Assembly (NCBI GenBank): GCA_964036045.1
Contig: OZ038381.1
Span: 136,616,306-136,680,305 of the forward strand
Source: Eutreptiella sp. 'Long Island Sound 2002'
Taxonomy: Eukaryota > Euglenozoa > Euglenophyceae > Eutreptiales > Eutreptiaceae
DNA: 64,000 bases
Direction: 5' to 3'
The stretch's first letter is position 1. Each line of letters starts with the position of its first letter. Positions 12,225 through 21,936 of this stretch are shown here, piece by piece. The notes beneath the pieces were generated by a model, which saw only the letters and a list, made by a program, of their open reading frames with translations, had not been told where the DNA came from and did not search any database. The position numbers and the translations under genes are program-made.

Positions 12225-13212
12225 CTAGAAGAAACCCTTGCACAGCGGTGCAAATGTCATCAAACTCCTTTGCCGTATCTTGTTGTCAGTGTTCTGCTTT
12301 GCACGATTGATGGCATCTTGAAGCTCCTCAACTGCGTCCACGAACCGTGTATTTTGGACATCCTTTCTACATCCTTTTCTGAGGTCTTTTACCTCCTGCA
12401 TCTCCTTCTCAAAATTGAATGGTACATCCAACTTGTGCCGGACTCCCCAAACCTTGCGATTGCACTTCCCCACTTGATGAAAGATGATTTTTTGTGCATG
12501 TTTGTACTGACCACGATCGATAATTCTCTTCACCACGGCTAAACGGCTACCATCCAAATAGCTTGCATGGTGCCTTTGGCAATGGGCTGTGCATTCAACG
12601 TATTTGGAGGGCATTCAATATCCCGAAGAACAAAAGTGCACATCACGAATATTGCCCAAGTGTTCTTGGGCTCCATGCTTCCATTTTCTCCAAGATATGC
12701 AAGCAATTTCCTTCCAGCAAAGATGGGGCACCGGGATTGGGATACTCAATATCGCACATAATCATCCTCACACAAATTTTGTCAGGGATGAAAATCGAAG
12801 CTTACATTTTTTGGGCGACCATTGTCACCTACTTGCGGTTGTGCGGCCCGTCCACGTTGGTGCTCCACTTTAATTAAAGAAGCGTTTTCCACGGCACACA
12901 GCTGCCAGAAGCGCGTTCCACGGCAAGTGTAATGCAATGCTGGCGATATAGCAATCTGTTGTACGGTCTCACCACTACCGATGGTGTACAATTGGAGTGA
13001 CGGATTGCCTCAAGATCTTGCTAAACGGCACTCGCCGTCAACGCATTGAGCTCCGCGTAAACAAAAGATGCTTCGACTGCTTCCAAATCGGCATCGTTTG
13101 ACACAATAGACCCTGCCTCAGATTCACCACTTACTTCATCATTGTGAGATAACACTTCCATGGGGGTTTTGTCATGCAACTCATGGGTATTTTTTTGGCC
13201 ACGGCTGGCCAT
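12225..13212 (-). pseudogene. Broken minus-strand gene of the RT element
   Basis: A start context, ATG GCC AGC CGT GGC CAA, lies at 13212. The same start (ATGGCCAGCCGTGGCCAA) is found at 21695 on the plus strand inside the second 5 kb element, directly after the same terminal module. The first block, 13212-13021, is acidic (EVSGESEAGSIVSNDADLEA). Later blocks are 12991-12782 (GSGETVQQIAISPALHY) and 12614-12225. The last contains a His/Cys cluster (ECTAHCQRHHASY) then RLAVVKRIIDRGQYKHAQKI and a charged, probably helical tail. Frame changes between the blocks may be introns or decay. The function is unknown. Confidence 0.4.
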
Positions 13213-13261
13213 GGTAGCTGGGGCAGCTTCTCTTTGAAGAGTTGCGGAGTATTCATGTATT

Positions 13262-13558
13262 TTGTTCTCGCAGCGTTCCAGCGAACCGTTCTAGCGACGC
13301 TCTAGCGGCGCTTGCTAGAGCGTCGCTAGAACGCCGCTAGAACGAAAATTTCTTGGACTCCAAAATCAGGTGAAAAGAGTGAAATTGTGAAAAAAAACCA
13401 TGGGCCCCCAAGTACGGATAGGGGGGTCCAGGTTACACCCCTCAAATCCCCCACCCCTACCTCCACGGGGAGGGGGTAACCCCCTCTTTTTTTCGTTCTA
13501 GCCACTCTAGCGGCATCTAGGCTAGAAAGAGATTGGTTCATCTAGCGTGTACCAAGGG
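13262..13558 (-). repeat. Terminal module, copy 1 (about 300 bp)
   Basis: Read on the minus strand this carries, in order: CCCTTGGTACACGCTAGA, a GTTCTAG hairpin, GAACGAAAAAAAGAGG, a C-rich/G-rich patch, CCGTACTTGGGGGCCCATGG, TTTTTTTTCACAATTTCACT, then CCAAGAAATTTTCGTTCTAG and a second hairpin. The same order occurs at 21364-21660 and 29221-29480 on the plus strand. It ends immediately before the MASRGQ start codon in two copies, so it may hold the promoter or an untranslated leader of that gene. Confidence 0.6.
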
Positions 13559-13976
13559 GGAACTGGAAGTCGTTGCACCATGGAAACATACCAGTCAAAA
13601 GACCAATTTGATCGACACGAGGAGTCTGTTGCATGCGTGCTTGGAGTATGGGAACTCAAAAAGACGACATCCTACCGATGGACGTCTTGTTGAGGGCAAT
13701 TACCTTATGGGATACTTGGTTGCTAGCAACACCAATGTGCAACATCTTGCTGGCGAAGACCTATTGATTGGGGTAGCCAAGTACGTAGTTGGGTATTGCA
13801 GCAAGAATCTGGTGCAAGTGGCAACTGTAATGAGTACCATTCGGCAAATTTCTCCAGGAGTGAAGGAAATTGAAAGAGGGGCGAGCAACATGAAAGATGA
13901 AACAACTTTGCTCTTGAAGCACATCATGAATTCCTTGGACAAAAAAGGAGATTTTAGTGCGCAGATGGCAGCCTGA
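13533..13976 (+). CDS. Hypothetical 147-codon frame; faint Helitron-like resemblance
   Basis: The frame is open across the end of the terminal module. The coding-looking part begins about residue 20 (KTNLIDTRSLLHACLEYG). The middle reads EGNYLMGYLVASNTNVQHL then GVAKYVVGYCSKNLVQVA, a pattern like the N-Y-aN-x-D/N-x-Q…Y-x-x-K-Y-x-x-K-x blocks that precede Rep domains in Helitron-type proteins. The tail ERGASNMKDETTLLLKH is charged. It ends with TGA. The similarity is by eye and weak; this is probably one exon of a larger transposon protein. The ATG is not credible as the real start because it lies in the repeat. Confidence 0.35.
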   Translation: MVHLACTKGELEVVAPWKHTSQKTNLIDTRSLLHACLEYGNSKRRHPTDGRLVEGNYLMGYLVASNTNVQHLAGEDLLIGVAKYVVGYCSKNLVQVATVMSTIRQISPGVKEIERGASNMKDETTLLLKHIMNSLDKKGDFSAQMAA

Positions 13977-14361
13977 TGTCTTGGGTTATCCTTCTTAGCA
14001 TTGCTCCCACAAGTTCACCGTATTCCATCCCTCGGGGCTTATTGTTGCATTGCCAACCTTGTTCTCCCTGGTTGACGGCCTTGTGCCTAATGATTCTTCT
14101 GGTTGCAATGATGACGAGTATGAGCAGGGTGGCACTGATAGTGACAAATCCAATGGTACCACCAACAATGGGGTTTGCAAATAACAGGGTCCCGATGTTG
14201 GACCCGAATCACAGAGCGCCGGGTCCCCCCCCCCCACCCCCCCCCCCCGGTTAGCCCGGTTAGCCCCCCACCCCACCCCATAGGTTACTTGGAAGGTCAC
14301 TTGGCGGGCCGGCGCCGGGTCACTTGGTGGTGGGTTACCCCGATTAGCCCGGTTAGCCCGA

Positions 14362-15354
14362 TTAGCCCCCCCGCCCCCTAGGCCCCCTTTTGCGAGTCCC
14401 GACACACATGTTACCCCTCTTGGGTGGTGGGGGTTGCCGGGGCGCATCCTTGCTTCCGGCACCCCCCTTCTCAACCCCCGTGTCCCCTTCCTTCTCACCC
14501 CCTTTGTCACCTCCCACCTCACCCCCCTTGTCACCCCCCTCCCCCTTGTCGCCACCCTTGTCCCCCTCGTCATCCCCGTCGTCCGCGTCGTCCCCCTCCC
14601 GCAAGGCCTCCCAAAGGTGGGCCTCTGCCTCCTCCCGGGTGCGGAAGAGAAGCTCCCTCGGCACCCGGCAGGTGCCCCCCTCTTTCTGCCGCTTCCACTT
14701 CTTCCCCTTCTTCCCCCCCTCCCCATTGCACCCCTGAGACACCACCCACCACTCCCCCGGGTGCAACTCCTCATCCCAACCCCCCAACACCGTCACTTGG
14801 CTGACGGTCCCCCCATTGCCCCGCTCCTTCCAAGGGACATACCGGGGGTCCCCCACACAGGCACATTCCCATAGGTGTCCCGGCCCCTATCCTCCAAGGG
14901 GGGGGCCTGGGGTTTTGGGGCGGGGGGGCTTGCCCTTGCCCTTGCCCTTGGGCTTGGCCTTGGGCTTGGTCTGGGCTTCGGGGGCGGGGGCTCTTCCTCG
15001 CTACTCTCGAAGTGGCGGGGTTTCTTCTTGGGGGCCTTGGGGGGGGTTTGGATGTGGCGGCTTGGGGGGGGGGGGTCCTCTCCCAACCGCTACTACTGCT
15101 GCTGCTGTTGCTGCTGCTGCTGTTACTGCTGCTGTTGGTCCCCCCCCGCCCGGTCTTGCACCCTCACCTCCGCCTTGCGCTGCGGGTCCATGCACCCCGC
15201 ACTCCTACCCGCCTCCCACCTACCCAACCCGTGCAGCACCGAGAGGGCCGAATTGTAGTCATTCCCCATCATCCAGCCCAACTCGGTGACCCTCATCGTG
15301 CCACTCCACGCGCACCCTGCGGGGGCCGCCTCCACACGTCTGCAGGCTCACAAC
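14362..15354 (-). pseudogene. Element copy 1: 3-prime exon, acidic/basic low-complexity protein
   Basis: The exon starts after the acceptor TGTTGTCAG at 15355 with VVSLQTCGGGPRRVRVEW. After a frame change it continues with TELGWMMGNDYNSALSVL and LGRWEAGRSAGCMDPQRK, a glutamine run (CAG/CTG repeat at 15095-15140), a Pro/Lys stretch with HFESSEEEPPP, and then GNGGTVSQVTVLGGWDEELH and PGEWWVVSQGCNGEG (frame 14856-14362). It ends in Asp/Gly/Glu/Lys repeats. The V-S-Q-V-T-V-L-G and W-W-V-V-S-Q-G blocks are conserved in copy 2, the best sign that they are functional sequence. The family is unrecognised. Confidence 0.4.
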
Positions 15355-15510
15355 CTGACAACAGAAACATGAGGCAGGTGTGTTCTAGCGGCATTCTAAG
15401 CAATTGTTCTAGCAACACTCTAGCGGCGTTCTAGCGGCGGTGGCGGCGGCGGTGGCTAGATCAACACTAGAACGGTTCGCTAGATCAACGCTAGAACGCG
15501 GTCAACATAC
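15355..15510 (-). repeat. 156 nt intron made of GTTCTAG hairpin repeats (copy 1)
   Basis: Donor GTATGTTGACC follows DRQGT; the acceptor is GTTTCTGTTGTCAG. Inside, GCGTTCTAGCG and TGATCTAGC units face GCTAGAACG units, so the intron can fold on itself. The equivalent intron in copy 2 (22914-23069) has the same length. Confidence 0.65.
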
Positions 15511-16805
15511 CGTGCCTTGCCGGTCCAGGGCGGGGGAGATGGGCCCGAGGGCCTTGGCGAAGGCGTCGCGGGGTCTGGGGGGGTGCGGCTGCGTGGCGTG
15601 CCCAATTGCGGGGGTTGCAGCGGGCTTGTGCTTGGAGTTGGGCTGGGAGGCGATGCTGTGCACCAATCTGGCATACGCTTCCCGGTTGGCCACCGCTAGA
15701 CTGAACCCCCCCCATCTCTATGAGCGCCGACCAGGTCCGCGTCCAGGTCCTGGTCCTCCCCGCAAACTCCATCCCCTCCAGTCCCAGCGCCTGCCGGCAC
15801 GTGGCGATGAATCAGCAGTGACTGGGCCCCCCCTTTTTCACCTCGGGGGTGAAGAGGTTGAGTTGGACCAACTCAAACATCTTCACCCCCTTTTCTGGGG
15901 GGGGGGGGGGGCGTCTCCCCCCATTTCTGCCCACGCGACTCCGGTTGCCACCCCCACCACCCTGGGACCCCCCCCACTCGCAGGAGCTTGTCTAGGTGGA
16001 CGACCCCCCCCCTCGTCCACCCATACCCACCTCCCCTGCCCCAAAATCTTTTGATGCACCCGCTACACAAAAAAAACGGAGAGTCCAAACCGGACTCTCC
16101 AGGGGGACGAGGAGGGGGTGGTCCAGGTTTGGGGGTTGGGGGCGGGTTAGGACGGCCGGGTCCCATGGCAGGTCCTGGATGGCCTCTCGTCCCCAAAAAA
16201 AGTGCTCAGCCACTGCCCCCCCACCTCCTCCTTCATCGTCTCCTCCACCATCCCCTCCGCCTCCACCTCCACCTCCACCACCTTATCCTCCACCTCCTCC
16301 CCCTTCACCTTTGCCTCCGCAGCCACGATCCGCTCCGTCCTCCGCACGCTGCGATCTAGCTGTTGGATTGCCTCCTCCTTCTCGTTCACCTTCTCCCTCG
16401 CCTTCTCGAGGGAGAAGACGGCCATGGCCACCCGCTCCTCCTCCCCCTTGGCGCGCAGCGCCTCCAGCTTGGCCTCCCACTGCGCCACCTTGGCCTTTTC
16501 CCCCTTCTGCGCCGCGAGGGAAGCGGAGAGACCTCCAGCTCCCCCCGCACCTCTTCCAGCTCCTCATCCTCCGGGGCCGCCTTAGCCGACTTCTTGGCGG
16601 CCAACGGGTGAGGGGGTGGCAACGGAGGAGGTTGGGCTTGGGCTTGGGGCTTCGGCTTGGGCTTTGCGAGGGGGGGTGGCTTGGGCTTGGCCTGGGCCGC
16701 GCCCTTGGGCTTGGCCTTGGCCTACTGGGCATTGTGCTCGGACGGCTGCTGCCGTTTGTCCTGCTAGCGGATCACCTGTGCCAGCAGCTCCGCGGTCCGC
16801 TTTTG
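15511..16805 (-). pseudogene. Element copy 1: coiled-coil and linker exon
   Basis: It begins after acceptor TGTTGTAG with QKRTAELLAQVIR. Two in-frame TAG codons (16766-16764 and 16724-16722) follow in a glutamine-rich context, then a Lys-Pro repeat (LAKPKPKPQAQAQ) and EDEELEEVRGELE. After a frameshift comes a long charged heptad-like stretch, VAQWEAKLEALRAKGEEERV to EEAIQQLDRSVRRTERIV (probable coiled coil). It continues with MFELVQLNLFTPE, then REAYARLVHSIASQP and DAFAKALGPISPALDRQGT up to the donor. One TGA lies in the linker where copy 2 has CGA. The function is unknown. Confidence 0.4.
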
Positions 16806-16952
16806 CTACAACAAAAAACGCAGCAGCGTTCCAGCGGCGTTCTAGGCAACCGTTCTAGCGGTGTTCTAGCGACATTCTAGCAACCGATCGTGCTGCCTAG
16901 ATCAATGCTAGAACGCTTCCATAGATTAGCGCTAGAACGCACGACCAAAGGC
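16806..16952 (-). repeat. Hairpin-repeat intron (copy 1)
   Basis: Equivalent to 24399-24549 in copy 2. The acceptor is TTTTTTGTTGTAG. The donor is uncertain: either GC after CATGCAACAG or GT seven bases further on (TTTG/GTCGTG). The interior consists of GTTCTAGCG / TGATCTAG units facing GCTAGAACG units. Confidence 0.55.
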
Positions 16953-18062
16953 CTGTTGCATGATCTGCTCGATCAATTCCTTGGCGGACATGTTGCTCAT
17001 GCTGAAGATTCTGTTCAAGGGAAGCCTACCTGTGGCCCCAGGCCCTCCTCACCTCCATGGCATCCCCGCCTGAGCACGGCACTTGCGACCAGGGCCCCCC
17101 GTGCACAACCCATCACACCTGGAAATATGCAAACATCCATGTCATGCACTCTACTTGCACATTGGCCTCCCTGTGGTTGGCCGACCACTGACGACTTGAC
17201 CGCTCCTCCACCCCCTCCACCCGACAGGACCCCCCCCCCCCCCCGGGTTGCTGTGCTCGTTATGACCATGTTTGAGAAAGCGGTTAATGCTTTCCGAAAT
17301 GTCACCCGAGAACATAGCCAACCCAAATGGCCAAATGTTCTGCAACATGGTATCTACACAATGCTCGAGGCTCACTAGATACCATTATGCTGTACCAACA
17401 GTACAGTGCTGCTGGAAATCCCTTGCCACCGCGGCGCAGTTCAATGGGTTAGGGCCCTGATATGTACAAAGGAGGGGCTGCAGCAGTTCCCACAATGTCG
17501 CGATGGCCTTGTATTTGGCCGTGCTTGGCCTAATGCCGAGGCGCCTAGCAATGTCCGGCCATGCCTCAAAAAAATTAGCCGTTTCTTCCCCGTCCGGGGA
17601 AGCTGACCCATAAACGTTCCAACCTGCACGCCTCTCCAATCGTTGAACTTGCAGGTCTTGACGGAGCGCAGGGGTAACCGCCCTAGCCTCCCCGTCGACA
17701 AACTCCCCCAACAAGCGGCCCACGGCCATTGTCAAGTGCAAAATGCACAAGACGACCCAGGCACGTGGCAATTGCAAAATCCTCTGCCTACTGCAGCCAG
17801 CGGCTTGCAAAGAAGGCGTCCCAAGGAGGAAGGCCGTGTACTGGGCCTCATCACCCTCCATGGTCCGCGGGATAGCACTACCCTCCCAAGATTTCTTTTT
17901 GGCACTCCATATCCCCTCATTGAACATGGAGCCCATTTGGGGGCATTTGGACACCCCGATCACCCTTCGTGTCCACGATTGATCCCCCCCGAGGATCACC
18001 TTTGCCTCCTCCTTGGAGTCCCCCTATTGGACGAGCCCCGTGTCGATGATGTCTTGAATCAC
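16953..18062 (-). pseudogene. Element copy 1: transposase-like protein, second half
   Basis: The exon starts at 18062 after GTGTTTAG and reads VILGGDQSWTRRVIGVSKCP, MEGDEAQYTAFLLGTPS, LPRAWVVLCILHLTMAVGRL and EETANFFEAWPDIARRLG. Past an in-frame TAA (17387-17385; copy 2 has TCA) it continues FSGDISESINRFLKHGHNEH. The order of a G-G-D block, a V-x-C-I-L-H-L-x-x-x-x-G-R-L-L block and a final E-S-x-N-x-x-x-K block resembles transposon-encoded DDE-type proteins with a C-terminal Glu-x-x-Asn. That call is an inference. A 27-base segment at 17026-17052 may be a tiny intron; a short exon follows to about 16953. Confidence 0.45.
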
Positions 18063-18190
18063 CTAAACACGAGACATGGGGGGTGGTTAATTTCGTTCAA
18101 GCATAGTCTAGCCTAGCTTCTAGCGAGCGGTGTCCGAGGCTAACTAGATCAAAACTAGAACGAGTGAAAGGCACTAGGTGAGAGGAGTAC
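18063..18190 (-). repeat. Hairpin-repeat intron (copy 1)
   Basis: Donor GTACTCCTCTCACC; acceptor CATGTCTCGTGTTTAG. It contains CGTTCTAGTTTTGATCTAG and CTAGAAGCTAGGCTAGAC. Copy 2 has the same intron at 25657-25775 (119 nt) with near-identical ends. Confidence 0.7.
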
Positions 18191-18963
18191 CTCCCAGTTG
18201 CTCTTCCACAGCGTCCCAACGGTGTCCATGGACTTGTCATCGCAATTGGCCATGCTCAACACCCAAAGGCCCGCGGGGGAGCGGGCCAAGTGGTCGAAGT
18301 TGGCCAAGGAGATGGTGAGTTGGGTCCAATTGCCCCGGCCACGGGGTAGGCATCCCCGCGGACAATGAACGTAAATGGGAAGTAGCGGTTGATTGACGGC
18401 ACCAAGCCCGGCCGGGAGAGGATGTAGGTGACCCATGAGGCGAAGGGCCATGAGATTCCGGTGCCCTTGGGCAACACCGTGGCAACGGGGGGATCCAGTT
18501 CCACGGGGGCGACCAACTCCCTCCAACGGGCTTGGAAGTCCTGCTGGGTACAAATTGGACGGGAGTAGGGGGCACCAGGAATGGTGCGGTGGTACTCCAA
18601 CTTCCGGAGCGTGTAGAGCTCCGAGAGGGTCCTCCATGAGGACTTGGGGGCCCTCATGTTGAGCACAAGTTCACACATGGCGCTTGGGGGGGGGGGGGGT
18701 AGGGAGGCGGCGTATGCCTCAGCGGCGGCCTTGCATGCCTCACCCGTGATTTGGGTAGAAGTGGCGGTGTTCACATATTGGACGGCGTTGTTGAATTGCC
18801 ACCGTGCTAGGGGGCATGATAGCGCCCACGTGGCCAAGTAATGGCCCACCCGCTCATCTTTGAGGTTTGAAGCTCCACTCAAGTCCTTTAGTGCCTTAGA
18901 CAAGAGGGAATCATCCTTCCCGGTTGAGGAGGGGGCAAGGGGGGAAGTGGCGGGCCGTTTCAT
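18191..18963 (-). pseudogene. Element copy 1: transposase-like protein, first exon
   Basis: The start MKRPATSPLAPSSTGKDD lies at 18963. Blocks KDERVGHYLATWALSCPL, APKSSWRTLSELYTLRKLEY, GISWPFASWVTYILSRPGLV and FPFTFIVRGDAYPV are shared with copy 2. After DAYPVAG one G is missing from a G-run (about 18342-18346) relative to copy 2, shifting the frame before the conserved W-T-Q-L-T-I-S-L-A-N-F block. This may be decay or a homopolymer error in the assembly. The exon ends at the donor GTACTCC. Confidence 0.5.
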
Positions 18964-19082
18964 TGCAACGAAATGTGTAATATCTAAGCGCGACAGAAGG
19001 GACCATGGAACAATGCACTACGGACAATAGCAAGCATGCACGGCGGAACAATGAAATAATTGGCACATCTTGGAGGACATTC

Positions 19083-19172
19083 GTTCTAGTATTGATCTAA
19101 TCTAGGCTAGAACATCTAGGCTAGAGTGTTCTAGGCTAGAACAAGATTGGGTTTTGTGGCGTGTACCAAGGG
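19083..19172 (-). repeat. Element terminus with hairpin, copy 1 right end
   Basis: Read on the minus strand: CCCTTGGTACACGCC, AAACCCAATCTTGTTCTAGC, CTAGAACACTCTAGCCTAG and TAGATTAGATCAATACTAG. It closely matches the right end of copy 2. Confidence 0.65.
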
Positions 19173-19420
19173 CCCTTCCGCGCAACGAAAAGTTGCCGTG
19201 TCTCACTATGATACTCACCAACCGCACGCCGAAGTGCAAATTGACATCCCCATTTTCCTACCGGACGCATGCTGCAACTAGATATCAAGCAGCGATGGAT
19301 GTACTTTGGCCACCCAGAATATCTAGTGGCCAAAGGAAGACAATTTGTACAGCCAGTAGAGGCCAGATAACACCACGTAAGTGCCAGAGCAGCGCATTGG
19401 CGTTGCAAATAATGTGCCAA
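19166..19420 (-). pseudogene. Interrupted coding sequence next to copy 1
   Basis: The minus-strand frame reads SGWPKYIHRCLISSCSMRPV and QFALRRAVGEYHSETRQLF, ending VARKGP exactly where the element terminus begins. It appears to be coding sequence into which the element was inserted (or which is spliced there). The family is unrecognised. Confidence 0.35.
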
Positions 19421-19849
19421 ATATCAATGGGACCCCGGTGAAGCGGATGCTAAATGCCAAGGGGAAAACAAAATGCTGTGTAGAACAACGAGAGTGCAAT
19501 TCAATTGTGGAAGACAACGCATACAACCCATGCGAAACACACCGCAAACATCTTGCAGCCGCCATTTTTCTTTTTGCATGCCCACCATGGCACTTTCATG
19601 CAGACCCCAAGTTACCTCCTTTTTGTCAACACTAGAATTTTACTAGTTGTGCAGCCAAACTTAAAGTGGCCGCGAGCAACCGAGCAAATGTGTGGCATCA
19701 CCAACCTACTGTATACAAAGCAACAAACACACTGCCCTATAAGCGTCCTATTCTTACCCGAATCCAACAAAAAAGAACTCAAATTATTCGGCATCATGCA
19801 TTGAGCAAATTAGAGCATTGACATTTCTGCCACCCCCATGTGACGCATT

Positions 19850-20760
19850 TCCACCCACCCTAGCACAAAAATGATTATTGTTACTAAAAAGTATGCGGCG
19901 AATAAAGATGGGATCGAGGTGAAGTGAACGCCGGTTGCAAACAAAAAAAAAGTTGGCCATGAGTGAAGTACTGGGGCACAAATCAAAAGGGTCCCATTCA
20001 ATCTATTCAGCAAACATGGATGGGATCGCGGAAAAGCGAATGCCACTTGCTAACACAAAAAGAGGTGGCCAAAGGGGGGGGGCATAAACGATAGTATCGT
20101 TGTAAAAGTATTTAGCAAACATTGATGGGATCGCGGTGAAGCGCCAAAAAGGGGTAGGAGAGGGAGGGGCATAAACAATAGTATCATTCCAAACTATTGA
20201 GCAAACGTTGATGGGATCGCGGAAAAGCGAATGCCACTTGCTAACACAAAAAGAGGTGGCCAAAGGGGGGGGGGCATAAACGATAGTATCGTTGTAAAAG
20301 TATTTAGCAAACATTGATGGGATCGTGGTGAAGCGCCAAAAGGGGGTAGGAGAGGGAGTGGCATAAACAATAGTATCATTCCAAACTATTGAGCGAACGT
20401 TGATGGGATCATGGTGAAGCGAAAGCCACTTGCTAACACAAAAAGAGGTACCGAAAAAGGGGGGGGGAGGAGGGGGGGGTAAAAAATGTTATCATTACAA
20501 AGTATTACAAAGTAAAGTGAGCAAACATTGATGGGGTCGCGGCGAAGCGAAAGCCACTTGCCAACACGGGGAGGGGGGCAGAAAAAATAGTATCATTACA
20601 AATCTTTCAACAAACATTGATGGGGTTGCGGTGAAGTGAAAGCCACTTTCCAGCACAAAAAGAGATAGTCCAAAGGGTGGGGGGTCATAAAAAAATAGTA
20701 TCATTACAAACTGTTCCGCAAAATTTGATGGGATCGTGGTGAAGCGAAAGCCACGAAGCA
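19850..20760. repeat. Tandem array, about nine units of 85-130 bp
   Basis: The units share ATTGATGGGATCGCGGTGAAG near 19908, 20017, 20121, 20206, 20312, 20398, 20526, 20616 and 20727, followed by CGAAAGCCACTTGCTAACAC and a poly-G run. Two adjacent units (20017-20205) are repeated as a pair at 20206-20397, so part of the array grew as a dimer. Minus-strand ORFs here are repeat-derived. Confidence 0.75.
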
Positions 20761-21035
20761 ACACAAAAGGAGATCGTCAAACACGGGGAGGGCGCAGCGG
20801 GGCGGGGGGAGGGGGGGGTGGGACAAAGAATTCACCCCGGCAGGCAAAATTTCAACCCATTAGGGGGGGGACAGGTGTCGCGGTTGAAAAAAAAATACGC
20901 AAAGTTGAAAAAGTTCCCGGTTGGGCGGGGACCGCTATTTGGGTTGAAAAAATGCATGGTAGTGGCGCAAAGTTAATCGCCCCCGAGTGATTGCAGCATT
21001 GGAGGGCCTAGTGGACAATTCATTAAACAGGGTAA

Positions 21036-21386
21036 TTATCTCCAACTTTGGACGCTTAGAGCTGCCACTGCAGCTATGCCGCAATCCAGAGATCCCATGC
21101 TTGGGCGGTACGCTCTTGTTTTTTTCATGGTTGAGTGCCCAAGTAGGGGCCCCCGGGGGCAGTGTCCACACTTGTGCGTCTTGCTCATATGTTGTTCCTC
21201 CGTTCCGAAGTGGGCTTGGGCTATTTGGGTAGACACGTGGTTAATGGGAACGCCAAGGACTGCTTCTGGTTTCACATCTGCAAAATAGTTGCCCAAATGT
21301 TGCTTGGTCGTGCTGATTTGTGCTTTGGTGGACTGTGACCGGTCTATGTGGTCGTACCCAAGGCCCGTGCACGCTAGAATACCCAA
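21036..21386 (-). pseudogene. Interrupted coding sequence next to copy 2
   Basis: The minus-strand frame leaving the element end at 21364 reads DHIDRSQSTKAQISTTKQHL, VKPEAVLGVPINHVSTQIAQ and HMSKTHKCGHCPRGPLLGHS (a C-x-x-C pair). Together with 26728-27190 on the same strand it may be one gene split by element copy 2. The family is unknown. Confidence 0.35.
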
Positions 21387-21769
21387 TCTCGTTGTAGCCT
21401 AGAACAGGCTAGAGAGGCTAGAACGAAAAAAAGAGGGGGATACCCCCCCCCCCCCGCAGAGGGGGGGGTGAGGTGTCCAACCTATCCATACTCGGGGGCC
21501 CATACTTTTTTTTTTTTTCACAATTTCACTCTTTTCACCTGATTTCGGAGTCCAAAAAATTTTCGTTCTAGCGGCGTTCTAGCGACGCTCGCTAGAAGGT
21601 CGCTAGAACGCCGCTAGAACGGTCCGCTAGAACGCCGCTAGATCCATATATATGAATGCTCCGCCACTCCTCAAAGAGAAGCTGCCCCGGCTACCATGGC
21701 CAGCCGTGGCCAATCACAGGGTCCAGATGCTGGACCCGACTCACGGAGCGCCGGGTCCCCCCCCCCCCC

Positions 21770-21905
21770 CCCCGGTTAGCCCGGTTAGCCCCCCACCACA
21801 CCCCATAGGTCACTTGGAAGGTCACTTGGCGGGCCGGCGCCGGGTCAGGTGGTGGTGGGTTAGCCCGATTAGCCCGGTTAGCCCGATTAGCCCCCCTGCC
21901 TGCCC
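21770..21905. repeat. GGGCTAACC / GGGCTAATC tandem repeats
   Basis: On the minus strand GGGCTAATCGGGCTAACC is repeated, giving NRANRAN peptides. Copy 1 has the same at about 14250-14372. A poly-C tract adjoins it. Confidence 0.65.
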
Positions 21906-21936
21906 AGGCCCCCATTCGCGAGTCGCGACACGCAGG

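Larger units (their letters stand above)
8241..13558. mobile_element. Inverted-repeat-bounded element carrying an RT-like gene
   Basis: The left end starts CCCTAGGTAGATGG and continues with ATCCAATTTTGTTCCACACTAG. The right end, read on the minus strand from 13558, starts CCCTTGGTACACGCTAGATG and continues AACCAATCTCTTTCTAGCC. These are diverged inverted copies of one terminus, giving an element of about 5.3 kb. Inside are a plus-strand reverse-transcriptase-like gene and a minus-strand gene that converge near 12.1-12.2 kb. I could not identify a target-site duplication. The terminal-repeat assignment is an inference from matching with the ends at 21364 and 26769. Confidence 0.45.
14160..19172 (-). 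mobile_element. 5 kb element, copy 1
   Basis: From about 14168 (CAGGGTCCCGATGTTGGACC) to 19172 this parallels 21715-26769 feature by feature. Both have a GGGCTAACC repeat, a glycine/acid-rich frame, three hairpin introns at the same places, and a large 5-prime exon. The right end, read on the minus strand, is CCCTTGGTACACGCC. The left terminal module seen in copy 2 is missing; a different coding sequence (13558-14160) abuts instead. Genes are all on the minus strand. Frameshifts and a TAA show that it is no longer intact. Confidence 0.6.

Noticed and set aside
14390-15434. Long Pro/Leu/Ser-rich plus-strand ORFs over the element exons
   Set aside because: They are mirror images of the minus-strand exons that are conserved between copies 1 and 2.
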